The position numbers and the translations under genes were made by a program. The notes below the pieces were generated by a model. It saw only the letters and a program-made list of their open reading frames with translations, was not told where the DNA came from and did no database searches. From Shinisaurus crocodilurus (taxonomy: Eukaryota; Chordata; Lepidosauria; Squamata; Shinisauridae), in NCBI GenBank assembly GCA_021292165.1, contig JAHFWL010001024.1, positions 1 through 64,000 of the forward strand: DNA of 64,000 nucleotides. The letters are read 5' to 3'. Positions 10,337-21,316 of the stretch are shown here, one piece after another (the first letter of the stretch is position 1; each line of letters opens with the position of its first letter).

Positions 10337-11575
10337 CAGGGATGGGGACTCGGACTCCAGGACTCGACTCGTGAGCAGGGCCGGCGCTACCGCTAGGCAG
10401 ACCCAGGCGGCTGCCTAGGGCGCGTGGCGGAAGAGAGCGCAGAAACGCTGTGCTCCTTCCTCGCCGCCGGCATGCTCCTGCCCCGCCTGCCGCCTCTGCC
10501 GCGCCTCCCCGCCTGCCCGCCCGCCGCTGCTACACCTCCCCCCCCGTGCGCCCGCCCGCCCGCCCGCCCGCCCGCCACCTACCTACCTTCGTGTCGTTTC
10601 CGGAGCCCCGCCGGCGTTGTTTTGGCGGGAGGAACCAGGGCAACAGGGCTTAAACAGCCCTGTTGCCCTGGTTTCCCCGGCAAAAAAAAAAAGTGCGGGG
10701 GTCCCGTCGCGTTGGAGGAGGAGGAGGCAGAAGCAGCAGCCAGCAGCCAGCAGCCAGCGGGGGGGGGGGGAAGGTAGGCAGTGGTGGTGGCAACGGCGGC
10801 GGCGGCGGCGCGCGGGGGGGTTGCAGAGCAGGGCTGCTTTGCTCCGGAGCCACCCCCACGGCACGAGAGGGGGGGGCGCTAAATATAATTTGGCCTAGGG
10901 CGCCAAACAGCCCTGCACCGGTCCTGCTCATGAGTCAGACTGACTCCCCCCTCTGACTCGAGTCAGACTCGAGTCCCAATATTTTTAATGGGACTCGAGA
11001 CTCGACTCGGGATTCGAGACCAAGGACTCGTGTTCCAAAATCATGTTCCTCAAATGCAACATGGATAGGTTTTAGGAAGTACAGCAAGTTTATTTTTTAA
11101 AACCATTTTCCTAAAATGCAACCTTTCAGACATTTGGGGTTTGGCTGCCTCTGCCTGCCTGTTTGGGGTTCCCTGCCTCCTCTGCCTGCCTGGTCTCTTC
11201 TTGACCAGTTCCACAGTTTGAATTGTCCAAGACAAAGGCCTCTGCCTGCCTGCTTTGGGGTTCCCTGCCTCCTCTGCCTGCCTGGTTATTTTGGGTTTGT
11301 CTGCCTGGTCTGTTCTTGCCAAAATCAGTTGCAGAGTCTTGAAATAAAAAGGCACACTTGTGCCTAGAAATGATGTAAGTCACACATCTGAAATAGCCTT
11401 ATTTTGTTGGGGAAAACCCCCCATTGATTGTAATAGGGACTCGTGGAGTCAGCTTTGGGAGTGACTCGTGACTCATGAGTCACCATTTTGGACCAAGGAC
11501 TCGGACTCGAGACTCGGGTCCAAAGACTCGTGACTCGACTCATGACTCGAAACCAAGGACTCTTCAACTTCCTTG
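10337..11575. mobile_element. GACTCG-type hAT-like transposon, copy 3, with nested hAT insertion
   Basis: A 1239-bp element with left end CAGGGATGGGGACTCGG and decayed right end CAACTTCCTTG. It has an exact 8-bp duplication TAGGTAGC at 10329-10336 and 11576-11583. The right arm matches copy 1, including GTCACCATTTTGGACCAAGG. The centre differs again: about 11030-11370 contains a CTGCCTGCC-rich segment, partly duplicated at 11145-11200 and 11240-11295. A CAGGGCCGG-type element is inserted at 10376-10926. Confidence 0.88.
10376..10926 (+). mobile_element. CAGGGCCGG-type hAT-like element nested in the GACTCG element
   Basis: A 551-bp element with ends CAGGGCCGGCGCTACC and GCACCGGTCCTG. Flanking octamers CTCGTGAG (10368-10375) and CTCATGAG (10927-10934) match 7 of 8, and the interrupted GACTCG arm resumes exactly after the second one. 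It carries a palindrome with 18-bp arms (10633-10650 and 10656-10673, spacer TAAAC) that is absent from the otherwise homologous copy at 7511-7968. The centre is CpG-rich and not coding. Confidence 0.88.
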
Positions 11576-11583
11576 TAGGTAGC

Positions 11584-12252
11584 TTTCCTTAATGTACAAA
11601 TGTATAACTTTTTCAGGGGGTGGGGCTTATTTTTCCATCTACGGACACCAATGAATTAATTTTAAAATAATTTCTTCTATATGTTGATCTTTGCTGGCTT
11701 AGACAAGGTATGTGTAATTTTCTCCTCTGGGTTGTGACTGGAGGGAAATTCAGTTAAGTCTGTGTCCCATATTTTGTACGAATGCATTGGGGGGGGCTTG
11801 GTGGGCCGGATGGAATTTATTTAAATTTCCTCTTGGACTCAGATGGATGAATTCCTTGTTTCCAAAGATGGGGTTTGATTTGGGAGGGGGTGTCTCTTGC
11901 CTCTTTAACAGAAATCTTTCTCATATGCAGTGGTGAGGTCTGAACCAAGGAAACGTTCTTGTGGTTCTGATGGATAGCTCAATGAAAATGTTGATCGAAT
12001 GTGGGGCAGCTGTGAAAATGGCAAATTCCGTGCTAGGAGTAGTTGGAATGGGCTGCTTTTTTTTTTTTTTTTTAACCAAAGTGGGGTGGGGTGCTGAGAG
12101 GGGCACAGCAGGGAAGGGATAAATTTCCCTTCTGCATGTGCTGTGACCACCGCTCCCAAATCATCCAGCCACACCTGTGATTACTTAAAAGACTATCAGA
12201 AGGCAAAGCTGCACACTACACGTTCAGCATAGGATGTGCTTGATCCTGAAGA
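11584..12252. other. Stretch without a gene
   Basis: A poly-T run lies at about 12057-12074. No gene or classified repeat was recognised. Confidence 0.5.
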
Positions 12253-12788
12253 TGTTAGGTTTTGCATAGGCAGAACGAGATTACCACCTGACATCAGGAT
12301 TATCACCTGACATGGAGGATGTCTCTTGAGATGAAGTACACAGGGTCTCTGGTCACGAGACATAGTCTCAAGGTGATATGACTCAGCAACCTTGGACAGG
12401 TTTGGAATCAACATGTTGATGAATAGGTTATACAACTGGGGTGAGTAATATCCTATTTATAGGTGCAGGGTCTGTGGTATAAAGCTAACACACTTGTTGA
12501 TAGCTTCACTCCTTCTCCTTCTCACTTGCTGTCTTGCTCGTCTCGACTCGACATGTCTCTTGTTCTGGACTTCACTTCATCTAGCCTTACCACTGAGGTA
12601 TTGGATTTGTATCTGCAATGATGTAGTGAGTAGAGATGCATTGCTTGCCTTAATCCCATGTAAGTGGGTCTTACAAATAAACTCTTTAATCTTTATTAAC
12701 TGCTGTTATCTCCTCCTTCCGCCTGCATGACTGGGACTGAGGGTCATTGGCTAGGGAAGCTTTTGAACCCGGGTCAGTCCAGCTCTCA
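12253..12788 (+). mobile_element. Possible solo LTR
   Basis: The region has the order expected of an LTR: TG-type start near 12253 (TGTTAGG), TATAAA at 12478-12483, AATAAA at 12676-12681 about 200 bp downstream, then a pyrimidine-rich stretch. No internal retroviral or gypsy coding sequence and no clean target duplication were found, so both the boundaries and the class are uncertain. Confidence 0.4.
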
Positions 12789-12898
12789 TAGAAACATGAC
12801 AAGAGGGAGTTTATTTTTGCCCAGGCCACAAGGAGTGATTGCAGAAGCACTGCCTATCCCTAACGTGTTCTGCTTTGCTTTCCTATATGTACGCCGAG

Positions 12899-14286
12899 CA
12901 GGGCCGGTGCAAGGCCGTGTGGTGCCCTAGGCAAGATCAGATATTTAGCGCCCCCCTTTCCCACTTGAGCCCTCCCTCCCTCCAGCCCTATGCCCATTAT
13001 GAAATAAAAGTCAATTGGCAAAACCTAAAAAAAATATTATCATAAACATTGACAAACATACACTCCCGTGGTTTTTAAATGATTTCTATTCAGAAGCAGC
13101 ATAAAACCACTTCAAATAAATTAAATATTTCAGATAAAGTTAAGACATGCCCTCAGCTCTTAATACGTACGCCCTTATTCCTAAAGCGTACAGTAGACAA
13201 TTGTGCGGTCCCTCAGAAGCGAGAGAAATGCACACTTGGATGTGCTCAGAGGCACGCTTCCCACTGATACGGGTGTCATGTTGTCCAGGACTGAAGGCTG
13301 GCATTGTAAACAGGTTCTGGGGGCTGCCCCTCCAGAAACTTTGGCTGGAGTTCAGCCTCTTGTGCCTCTCCCCTTCTCTAGTGCCCGTGGAAAAGCCACA
13401 CTACTCTGCCTTCCCCTCGCCTTTCAGACATATGTTGAGCCGCTCGTGTTAGCTCAGTGGGCATTCTGCACAGGCTCAGGGGCACTGTCTTCTTCAGCCT
13501 GACTCTACAGGGATTTCTATTCATCCCACCCCCCCTCCCCACTTCGACCGACGCTTGCTGGCACACGCAGAATTTCGGGTGCCCTTTCCCTCTTTGCTGA
13601 CTCTGCGCGGGGTGGCTTTACCGGTTGGACTGGGGGCGCCAGCCTGTCGCGCGACTGCTTAAGAGTCAAGCCAGAAAGGGGCGGGGCTTCTCATCGAGAC
13701 CCTCGAATGTAGCTCCGACGCGCGCGCCCCACCTTCGTCTCCCTATCCTCTGGCAGAAGAATCAGCCCCACTGAACTGGACGAGGGACTTACTCCCGAGG
13801 AAACACTCCCAGGCTGGGGCTGGAAGGAAGAGAGGCGCGGTGGTTCTGGCTGGCCGGCATGGGCAGGAAGGCGTGGGGGGGGGAGTGGCTGGGTTGCACC
13901 TTCACCGTCTATCCAGGCGCGCGCCTCCTCGCGACCGTTTCCGGACCACCACCCCCTGGAGGGGAGGCGCCAGGCGCCTGACCGTTCCTGCCTCCTTGCC
14001 CAGCCTGCTTATAAAGGCGAGTCAGCCGGCGAGGTGAGAAGCAGCGCCGCGCTCAGACTCGGCAGTCGGCAGCAGCAGCAGCGAGAGGAGGAGACGGAGC
14101 GGAGGCACCCCTCCCCCGGCGCCCTCCGCAGCAACTGCGGGGTGATGCTCCAGGCCTGGCAGCGGCGTGTGTGCAGCCGCGGGGCCGCATCCGCCTCTCT
14201 CCTCCTTCTGCACGCCTCGGTGGCGCCCCCTTTAGCCCTGCGCCCTAGGCAGCTGCCTAGTTCGCCTAATGGTAGCGCCGGCCCTG
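12899..14286 (+). mobile_element. hAT-like element carrying ~1.2 kb promoter-like cargo
   Basis: A 1388-bp element with ends CAGGGCCGGTGCAAGG and GGTAGCGCCGGCCCTG and an exact 8-bp duplication ACGCCGAG at 12891-12898 and 14287-14294. Its first ~75 bp and last ~65 bp match, in inverted order, almost the whole 158-bp MITE at 46531-46688. The interval about 12973-14220 has no counterpart in that MITE and is therefore cargo. The cargo begins AT-rich, then becomes GC-rich with a GC box, TATA box and purine-rich leader. No transposase or recognisable protein was found. Confidence 0.88.
13677..14100 (+). promoter_or_regulatory. Promoter-like segment inside the hAT element
   Basis: A GC box GGGGCGGGGC at 13677-13686, CpG-dense DNA after it, and TATAAAG at 14010-14016, followed about 25-35 bp later by a GC-rich leader with an AGCAGCAGCAGCGAGAGG block. 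The spacing is what a TATA promoter with a 5' UTR would show. Capture from a host gene is inference; transcription is untested. Confidence 0.5.
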
Positions 14287-14395
14287 ACGCCGAGGCCTTG
14301 TGGTCCCCAGCAGCCTCAGAATATCAGTTTGCAGCTCTGCTTCCCCTGCTGGCTTTGCAATGGAGGTGCCCTTCCACCCTCTCATCCTTCTAGCT

Positions 14396-14530
14396 CAGTG
14401 TTCTCCAACCTTGGGTCCCCAGATGTTTTTGGCCTACAACTCCCAGCATGCCCCAGCCAGCTATGCTGGCTGGGGGATGCTGGGAGTTGTAGGCCAAAAA
14501 CATCTGGGGACCCAAGGTTGGAGAACACTG
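14396..14530. mobile_element. Palindromic hAT-type MITE, CAGTGTT family copy 2
   Basis: A complete fold-back element, CAGTGTTCTCCAACC to the complementary end AGAACACTG, about 135 bp and close to the element at 67-201. Flanks are TTCTAGCT on the left and TCTAGCTC on the right, an 8-bp duplication offset by one base. Confidence 0.88.
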
Positions 14531-17133
14531 TCTAGCTCTTCTACTCTACAGCCACCTCAGGATTTCAGCCTCAAGGACAGCTGAAAGAAGAAGGCAAAAA
14601 TTATTACATGGCCATCTAAGGCTTTCCTTTTGGCAGCTGTTGACAAATGGCAAGGTTTGCCAAGAGCTCGCGTGAGGGGCTAAACACCAGGCCTTCCCAT
14701 GGACATCGCTTTTAGTTCCTTCTGGGAGTGCAAGAGTGGATCTGCATTTATGCAAGATTCTTCACTTGGTCCCCAATGCTACATGGAAGAAGTGATTTAC
14801 ATGACCAAGAGGGCAATTCCCAAGCTGAACTACATGTCTGGAAGCCAGAAAACAGCATTGTTTGTGCGGAGTTTTTGTACTCTGTTGTCCTCCCTCTCCC
14901 TGCCCTCCTCTTTCCAAAAAATGCAGCTTTCTTTTGGCAGTGACGGTGGCTCTTCTGCTGTAATATAAACCAGAAGTTGGATCCGCGGGAGTACTCTAGG
15001 TCACAGTGCAGTGCTCATAAACTCTGGGTAGGTGACTGGCTAGCGGTTGTTTGCCTGTCTGCCATGGGGCAGAGAGCTCTGGGGTTGCTCTGCATGATAG
15101 CAGCATTATAATATATGAAGCTAAGAATTATCATTCCAGCTATGGAAATGGAGCCCCCAATCCCCCCATTCTCTCTCAACTGAAAAGGGGCCCACAGTTG
15201 AATTAACAGGCCTAAGCGTGGGGTCAGGGCTGGTGTTGAGCTGTTGGCATGTGGGAAAGACCAACGCTTTTGAACAGCGGGGGCTACAACTCATGCAGGA
15301 GGTAAGTATATTGGTAGGAAATATACTTACTCAAATATACTCAAATATACTTACTCAAATATACTCAAAGGCCCCGTTCATTCTACACTTAGAGGCTGGA
15401 ACTGGCCTGGCCCCTCCCTTGTATGAGTGTCAACTGTGCGCTGGGAATTTTATGGATGAAGAAGGCTCCCTTCTTGGCATGTGACTCAGGCAGTTGGAAA
15501 GCTTGTGATGGGTTTTATTTCCCCCCTCAATGGTGAGCCTCTCCTAAAATTCCTTTGGCAAATGAAAAGGTGAACCAGATGCAGCCTCAGATCAGGTTTC
15601 ATGGGTACTTCCTGTATCTGGCCTCTTCGCATTGTGCATCTGTCTCTCAGTGGTTCCGGCCCTGTTTGGCAATAAATCTGCCCCAGTCGATTTGTAGTGC
15701 TTTCCATGTAGCGCTCTTGTGAGCTTTGTGGCTTTCTTGGAGCTGTGGAAGTAGGTCACAGGGCATCCTTCCTGACACAACTGTTGACTGAGCTGCATCA
15801 AATATTCCTCAACTTTTCAGTTTCAACTTGTCATGTTAATGGCAATGCTGTATTTAGGGGCGGGGAGCAAGACAATGGCCTGTGAGAAAGGAGTCATAAA
15901 GGGTTTGTCCAAGCAATCAATATTAAAGTTCAGAAACAGGGCAATATGGCTGGTATCTCTTTTACACTACTATAGTCTTATGCACATCATGTTCCTCCTA
16001 ACTATAGAGAGCCTCTCCGGAGTACCACTTCTGGGCCCAGCATGCAACGATGCATAGAGAGAGACCAGTGTGTGTCAGGGGAACCACTACTTCTCAATGG
16101 CCACAAAAGGGGAAATGCATCACCAAAAAAGAGGGTGCCAATTTGCATACAATTTGCATATACTAATTTATATGTATAGTTGCGAATGTAGAAATAATTA
16201 TTATAATTTAAACAGAAATAAAAGCACATCTCACCATAGTGTAGATGACTGTAACCACTAACCAGGGACCTGTGTGCCTTGCCAAGTCTGCTGTCCAGGT
16301 GCTGTTCATCATAGGCAGCTTCAAGGCCCTTTAGCTCTTCCTTCTGAGGGTTCTTTTACCTTAAACCAAACTTGGACGGGGGGCAGCCCTTCAAACAGAG
16401 GGTGCCTTCTAAACAGAGGACAGTCCTCTGGCAGCTCTTCAAATAGAGGACTGTCCTCTATAAAAGAGGATACTTGGCTACCCTAATGGATGTGCTATGT
16501 TCCTTGTCCTGTCCCCATTTTGAGGGGTAAGACTGTATTGCTTGAGCCTATGCATGTTGCACTCTTTGGTTGCTTCCCCACTAGCCGTTTTCTGTGGAAA
16601 TGGCATCCCATGTTCACTCAGTTATTCCAGATAACATTGCTGCCAAACTGTTGCACTCTATTTTCCATGTTGTTAAACAGGAGGACAGCAGTAAACACTA
16701 AAGTTGGGATTTTTCTGACTTTAAGCACAATTGCAGCATCAGCCTGTCCATGTTTTGATGATGATGTAGCCGTAATTGTTGTGGCAAAGAATGCTGATCT
16801 GACAACTGTAGCAGAAGTAACTGTAGCTTGCTGGCTGAGCACTGCTTTTGCATGCAGAAGGCCCCAGCTTCTGTCCCTGGCAGAATCTCCATGTAGGACT
16901 GAGAAAGACCCTCTACCTGAAAACCAGGAAAGTAACTGCCAGTCAGTGTAGGCAAGATTGGGTGACTGCTGTGACTTGGCATAAGGGAACTTCCTATGTT
17001 CCAACCCTCATTTATTTTGAAGGGATTTACTCCCTACTAAATGTGCTTAGGATTGTAGGCCAAAGATGCTAAGCATCAGGTGGGATATTTTATATAGAAA
17101 TGCCTGGTTTAAGGGAATACAACAGGTTGAGAT
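14531..17133. other. Long stretch without a gene
   Basis: No gene was recognised. Minor structures are a 23-bp near-tandem repeat of ATATACTTACTCAAA type near 15315-15370 and a set of GAGGACAGTCCTCT-like blocks at 16395-16475 ending in GGCTACCCTAA, possibly a decayed DNA transposon. The 17008-17060 stretch resembles a common reptile repeat (TTTACTCCC..GGATTGTAG). Confidence 0.4.
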
Positions 17134-17276
17134 CACAGAATCATAGAAAAGTAGAGTTGGAAGGGGCCTACAAGGCCATCGAGTCCAACCCCCTGCTCAG
17201 TGCAGGAATCCAGGTCAAAGCACCCCTGACAGATGGCCGTCCAGCTGCACCTTGAATGCCTCCAGATTGGGAGAGA
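17134..17276 (-). mobile_element. CR1 LINE 3'-end fragment
   Basis: Begins with ATCATAG terminal repeats (minus-strand CR1 tail), then the 3' UTR block AGAGTTGGAAGGGGCCTAC and the last codons of ORF2. It is heavily 5'-truncated. Confidence 0.88.
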
Positions 17277-17606
17277 TCATCTCTTGAGTTTTTGCATCTA
17301 CTTCGGCACAGGTCTTCTGAGTCATGCATATCAAAATTTAAAGCTCCATTAAATTCAGTAAACTGGAGTGGACAGATGTGATGTTCTGAGATCCTGAGTG
17401 ATATTAGCTCCCAGGAAAACCTCATTGACTGAACACATTTGCAAAGGATGTCTGTGTTTGCGCTTGTGCTTATTGCACACATGGTTGAGTCGCCATTGCC
17501 AACTCTCAGTTTTATTAGGGTTTGTGGGATTTTAAAGGAATTGCAGCCCTCCAATGATGAAACTCATAAACATTTGAATTACTGTTTTAAAGAATACTGG
17601 TATCAG

Positions 17607-17752
17607 CAGTGCTTTTTTTCTGGAGAAAAAGGTACCGGAACTCTTGGATTACATTTCCTCGGGAGTAGATGGCGATTAAATTGTAATGCAATTAATAGAA
17701 GAAAAGGTGCTGGAACTCAGTTCCGGTGAGTTCCACCAGAAAAAAAGCCCTG
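17607..17752. mobile_element. 146-bp hAT-type MITE, copy 1 of a very young pair
   Basis: Ends CAGTGCTTTTTTTCTGG and CCAGAAAAAAAGCCCTG, with an exact 8-bp duplication GGTATCAG at 17599-17606 and 17753-17760. By eye it differs from the copy at 40637-40783 by only one T-run length change and one transition. It has no coding capacity. Confidence 0.92.
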
Positions 17753-17811
17753 GGTATCAGTGCTCTGAATTGCCAAGAGTGTTTGGAAGGTTGGCTGCAG
17801 TGCAGTCATTG

Positions 17812-17866
17812 ATGGCCTTGTGGGCCCCTTGATGGCCTTGTAGGCCCCTTCCAACTCTATATCTTT
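17812..17866 (+). mobile_element. Minimal CR1 3'-end fragment with internal duplication
   Basis: Contains the CR1 3' UTR text GATGGCCTTGTAGGCCCCTT, present twice in tandem (the first with GTGGGCC), followed by CCAACTCTAT. Confidence 0.7.
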
Positions 17867-18123
17867 GAAAGTCTATAATTTGACCAGACCATCTGGTAGT
17901 GCAATGAATTGATGCCCAGTTCTCAGAGCTCCCAGTCGGAATCCTGTGGTGCCAAGCACTTCCTGACGTTCCTGTCTGCACAATGCAAGCAGGGCCTCGG
18001 TGTGTGTGACTGGGGCAAGGGGAGGACCAGTCTGAATCTCCCTCCTTGCACAGCTTCCCAAAGGGACTGGCAGACATGCAAATTCACTATGCTCATAAAT
18101 GGTCGTCCCAAGTTAATGGAAGT

Positions 18124-18437
18124 CATAGAATAATAGAATCATAGAAAAGTAGAGTTGGAAGGGGCCTACAAGGCCATCGAGTCCAACCCCCTGCTCAATG
18201 CAGGAATCCAGGTCAAAGCATCCCTGACAGATGGCTGTCCAGCTGCACCTTGAATGCCTCCAGAGTGGGAGAGCCCACCACCGCCCTAGGTAGTTGGTTC
18301 CATTGTCTTATTGCTCTGACAGTCAGGAAATTTTTCCTGATATTTAGGTGGAATCTAGGTTCCTGTAACTCGAGCCCATTATTCTGTATCCTGCAAACTG
18401 GGATGATCGAGAAGAGATTCTGGCCCTCCTCTGTGTC
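18124..18437 (-). mobile_element. CR1 LINE 3'-end fragment
   Basis: Minus-strand CR1: ATCATAG tail, 3' UTR, then the terminal ORF2 codons up to the EEGQD region. It stops abruptly after the sequence equivalent to TCCTCTGTGT. Confidence 0.9.
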
Positions 18438-18553
18438 CTAGTACTCTTGCTTATCTACACTTACCAAGAGGTTTGGATGTTCCTGAATCATTCAGAGGAA
18501 TGAGGCTAAAGCAACAATATGATGAGATTGCATTAGATTCAATGACGGGGTTC

Positions 18554-18554
18554 A

Positions 18555-18613
<59 letters not shown>
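18554..18613. repeat. (CAT)n microsatellite
   Basis: About twenty uninterrupted ATC/CAT trinucleotides, followed by a LINE-like AT-rich tail (TTATATACCACCCAACAGCCGAG), a common arrangement at LINE ends. Confidence 0.95.
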
Positions 18614-18614
<1 letters not shown>

Positions 18615-18659
18615 TATATTTTATTTATATACCACCCAACAGCCGAGCTCTCTGGCATG

Positions 18660-20460
18660 ACAATCCATTATGAGTGACAAGCTTCCTGCAGGGTGACCTG
18701 TTGAGTGCAAGAAGCCACCCTGACAAACCGTGGCTTGTTCCTGGAGTTGTTGAACCCATGATGGGTTGTCCTGTCATCTGAACCCAGGCGCCCAGCCCCA
18801 TCGTGGGTTGCGAAGGTGGCAAGTGAGCCGCTTGCTTGCCTGGGCCAGTGACAGCTGCTCCACCAATGCCCGAGCAGCACAGCGGAGTGACCATTGCTGG
18901 CCCAGTGTCCCCCCAGGGCGACGGCGAGCACTTTTACGCTTGCTGCGCCTTCCCTCCTTTTGCCCATCCCCCCCCCCAGATTGATTTTCGTGACCTCTGA
19001 GTTGACAGCCCAAGTGCCCAAGTGGCACATTGGAGGAGCTGTCACTTGTTTGCTGCCCCTTTTTGAATTTTTTTAAGAGAAAGGAATTTGCACAATGTTT
19101 TTCTTTCATTTTTCTTTTTTAATGTAGTTGGACTTGCGCAAGTGTGGAGGTGCACGCTTGCAGGGGTCCGAAATAGGAAACCTCACCTGGGCAATATCCT
19201 GGGAGGTGTCTGCTGTTAAAGTTCAGCAGGCACAAACCGTGGATATTGACCCAGAGAGGCTGCAAATAGGTCCATTTTTTACTTTGCACTCTCTTGACAG
19301 CTGTTAAAATGTGAGCTGTCAAGGGAAAACAAAACTGAAAGTGATATTTGCTTGTGAAAGGGGGGTGCCCCCCCCTTGTGGCAAGATCTTCCAGTTTTTT
19401 GTGTTGAGCCTGACTCTTCTCGGTGTCCTCGCACTTTTCTGCCCTTTCCCAAGACTCTAGGTGCTTGGGAAAGTGGAAAACTGCGAGCCGCCCCAGGATT
19501 CCTTTTAAAATGGGGTTTTTGACAGGGCTAATTGGGTTCTTTTTTGACAGGGACATATGCATATACATATGTGTAAGTCCTTGTACAAAAAAAAAAAAAT
19601 CTTGGTAAGAGGGGGAAGGAGTGGGAGGGACAACCCATGGTGAGCCTGACCACTGTTGGTTATTTGCAGGGTGGGTTAGTGTGTTGTGTGAACCTGGCCA
19701 TTGTGAACCAGAACTGGAGGCTCCTGGTTAGCAAAGGTTGCGTGCCATCTTCCTTGTGTGGACAGAAGCCTTTTGTCTTCAGCTGCTGGCTGCGTGGCAG
19801 GCAAAATGCAGCAGGTGACGCTTTACTGCTATGGAAGGGTACTTCTGGGACAAGCTGTACCACTTTACCTTCTGCTTACCGTGCAGCGGTTAAGAAATTC
19901 TGTCCATTAAAACAGTGGCAACTTTGTTGTGGATCCTGCACAGGGAATACGGAAGAAGGGGGCCTTTTGAGTTCTGCTATTCATGGTTTACTGCTTTACC
20001 TATCATCAGAGAATACAATAGGGATATCTATCATTTCTTTCATTACATTTGTTTTTCTGCCCTTGACTCTGCTGATCTTTCCAAGGCAAATATCAAACAG
20101 TTTTGTCTTTTCAACTGTAGTGAAAACAAACTGCAATTGATTTATGGTCTTAATTGTTAATTAACTTTTTCTTTTGTAGCTACTCATTCACATGGAACAT
20201 TCCTTGGCTTCAAGAAATGTTTCTGGAACAAAGTGACAAGGGCAGCCTCTTTCCACTCATAAGCAGCACTACCTTGTGGTCCAGACTCAAGCGGAAGGTA
20301 TAAAAATGAAGGAGGAAGAATGGAAGCTGTGAGTGGCTGCTGCAAGGAAAACGGACTCTTGGGAAAGTTTATTTCTCCAGAGTCCATTGAAAGATGCTGA
20401 GAGCCTCTGGGGCCATCCAAGTTCTCTCTAGGTAGGGGGTAAAGAGGAGTGCAGCATAAT
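18660..20460. other. Stretch without a clear gene, includes one arm of an inverted duplicate
   Basis: The frame at 19637-20140 is 167 residues long but shows no recognisable domain. Positions about 19705-19857 recur inverted at about 23052-23198. Nothing else was identified. Confidence 0.4.
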
Positions 20461-21261
20461 CAACAGAATTAAATTTAATAGGGATAAATGCCGAGTGCTG
20501 CACCTAGGGAGAGGAAACCAAATGCACAGTTACAGAATGGGGGACACTTGGCTCAACAATACTAAGTGAGAAGGATCTTGGAATTGTTGTAGATCACAAG
20601 CTGAATATGAGCCAGCAATGCGATGTGGCTGCAAAGAAGGCAAATGCTATTTTGGGCTGCATTAATAGAAGTATAGCTTCCAAATCGCGGGAAGTGATAA
20701 TTCCCCTTTACTCGGCACTGGTTAGGCCTCATCTTGAGTACTGCGTCCAGTTCTGGGCACCACACTTTCAGAAGGACGTAGACAAACTGGAGAGGGTTCA
20801 GAGGAGGGCAACAAGGATGATAAAGGGACTGGAAACAAGGCCCTATGAGGAGAGACTGAAAGAACTGGGCATGTTTAGCCTTCAGAAGAGGAGACTGAGG
20901 GGAGATATGATCGCACTCTTCCAGTACCAGTTGAAGGGATGTCACACAGAGGAGGGCCAGGATCTCTTCTGGATCATCCCAGTTTGCAGGACACAGAATA
21001 ATGGGCTCAAGTTACAGGAACCCAGATTCCACCTAAACATCAGGAAAAAATTCCTGACTGTCAGAGCAATAAGACAATGGAATCAACTACCTAGGGAGGT
21101 GGTGGGCGCTGCTCTCCCAATCTGGAGGCATTCAAGGTGCGGCTGGACAGCCATCTGTCAGGGATGCTTTGACCTGGATTCCTGCATTGAGCAGGGGGTT
21201 GGCCTCGATGGCCTTGTAGGCCCCTTCCAACTCTACTTTTCTATGATTCTATGATTCTATG
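20461..21261 (+). mobile_element. CR1 LINE 3' portion
   Basis: Starts within the segment following the RT palm (KFNRDKC-equivalent region; here NRI for the usual NRM) and runs to the ATTCTATG tail. The frame 20607-21254 reads [19 protein letters not shown] through [13 protein letters not shown] small frameshift near 21108 (an extra CGCTG-type insertion) disrupts the last codons. Confidence 0.93.
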
Positions 21262-21316
21262 TTTACTCAGAAGCAAGTCTCACTAAGTTGAATGGGGCTT
21301 ACTCTCCAGTAAAATG
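21262..21316 (+). repeat. Dispersed reptile repeat fragment
   Basis: TTTACTCAGAAGCAAGTCTC, then TTGAATGGGGCTTACTC, the wording of a very common squamate repeat. Classification not attempted. Confidence 0.4.

Noticed and set aside
13203..13502. Coding exon within the hAT cargo
   Set aside because: Several frames overlap on both strands, with no splice sites or conserved motif. Only promoter-like features downstream were retained.
19637..20140. A 167-residue open frame as a gene
   Set aside because: Part of it is an inverted repeat also present at 23052-23198, and no domain is recognisable.
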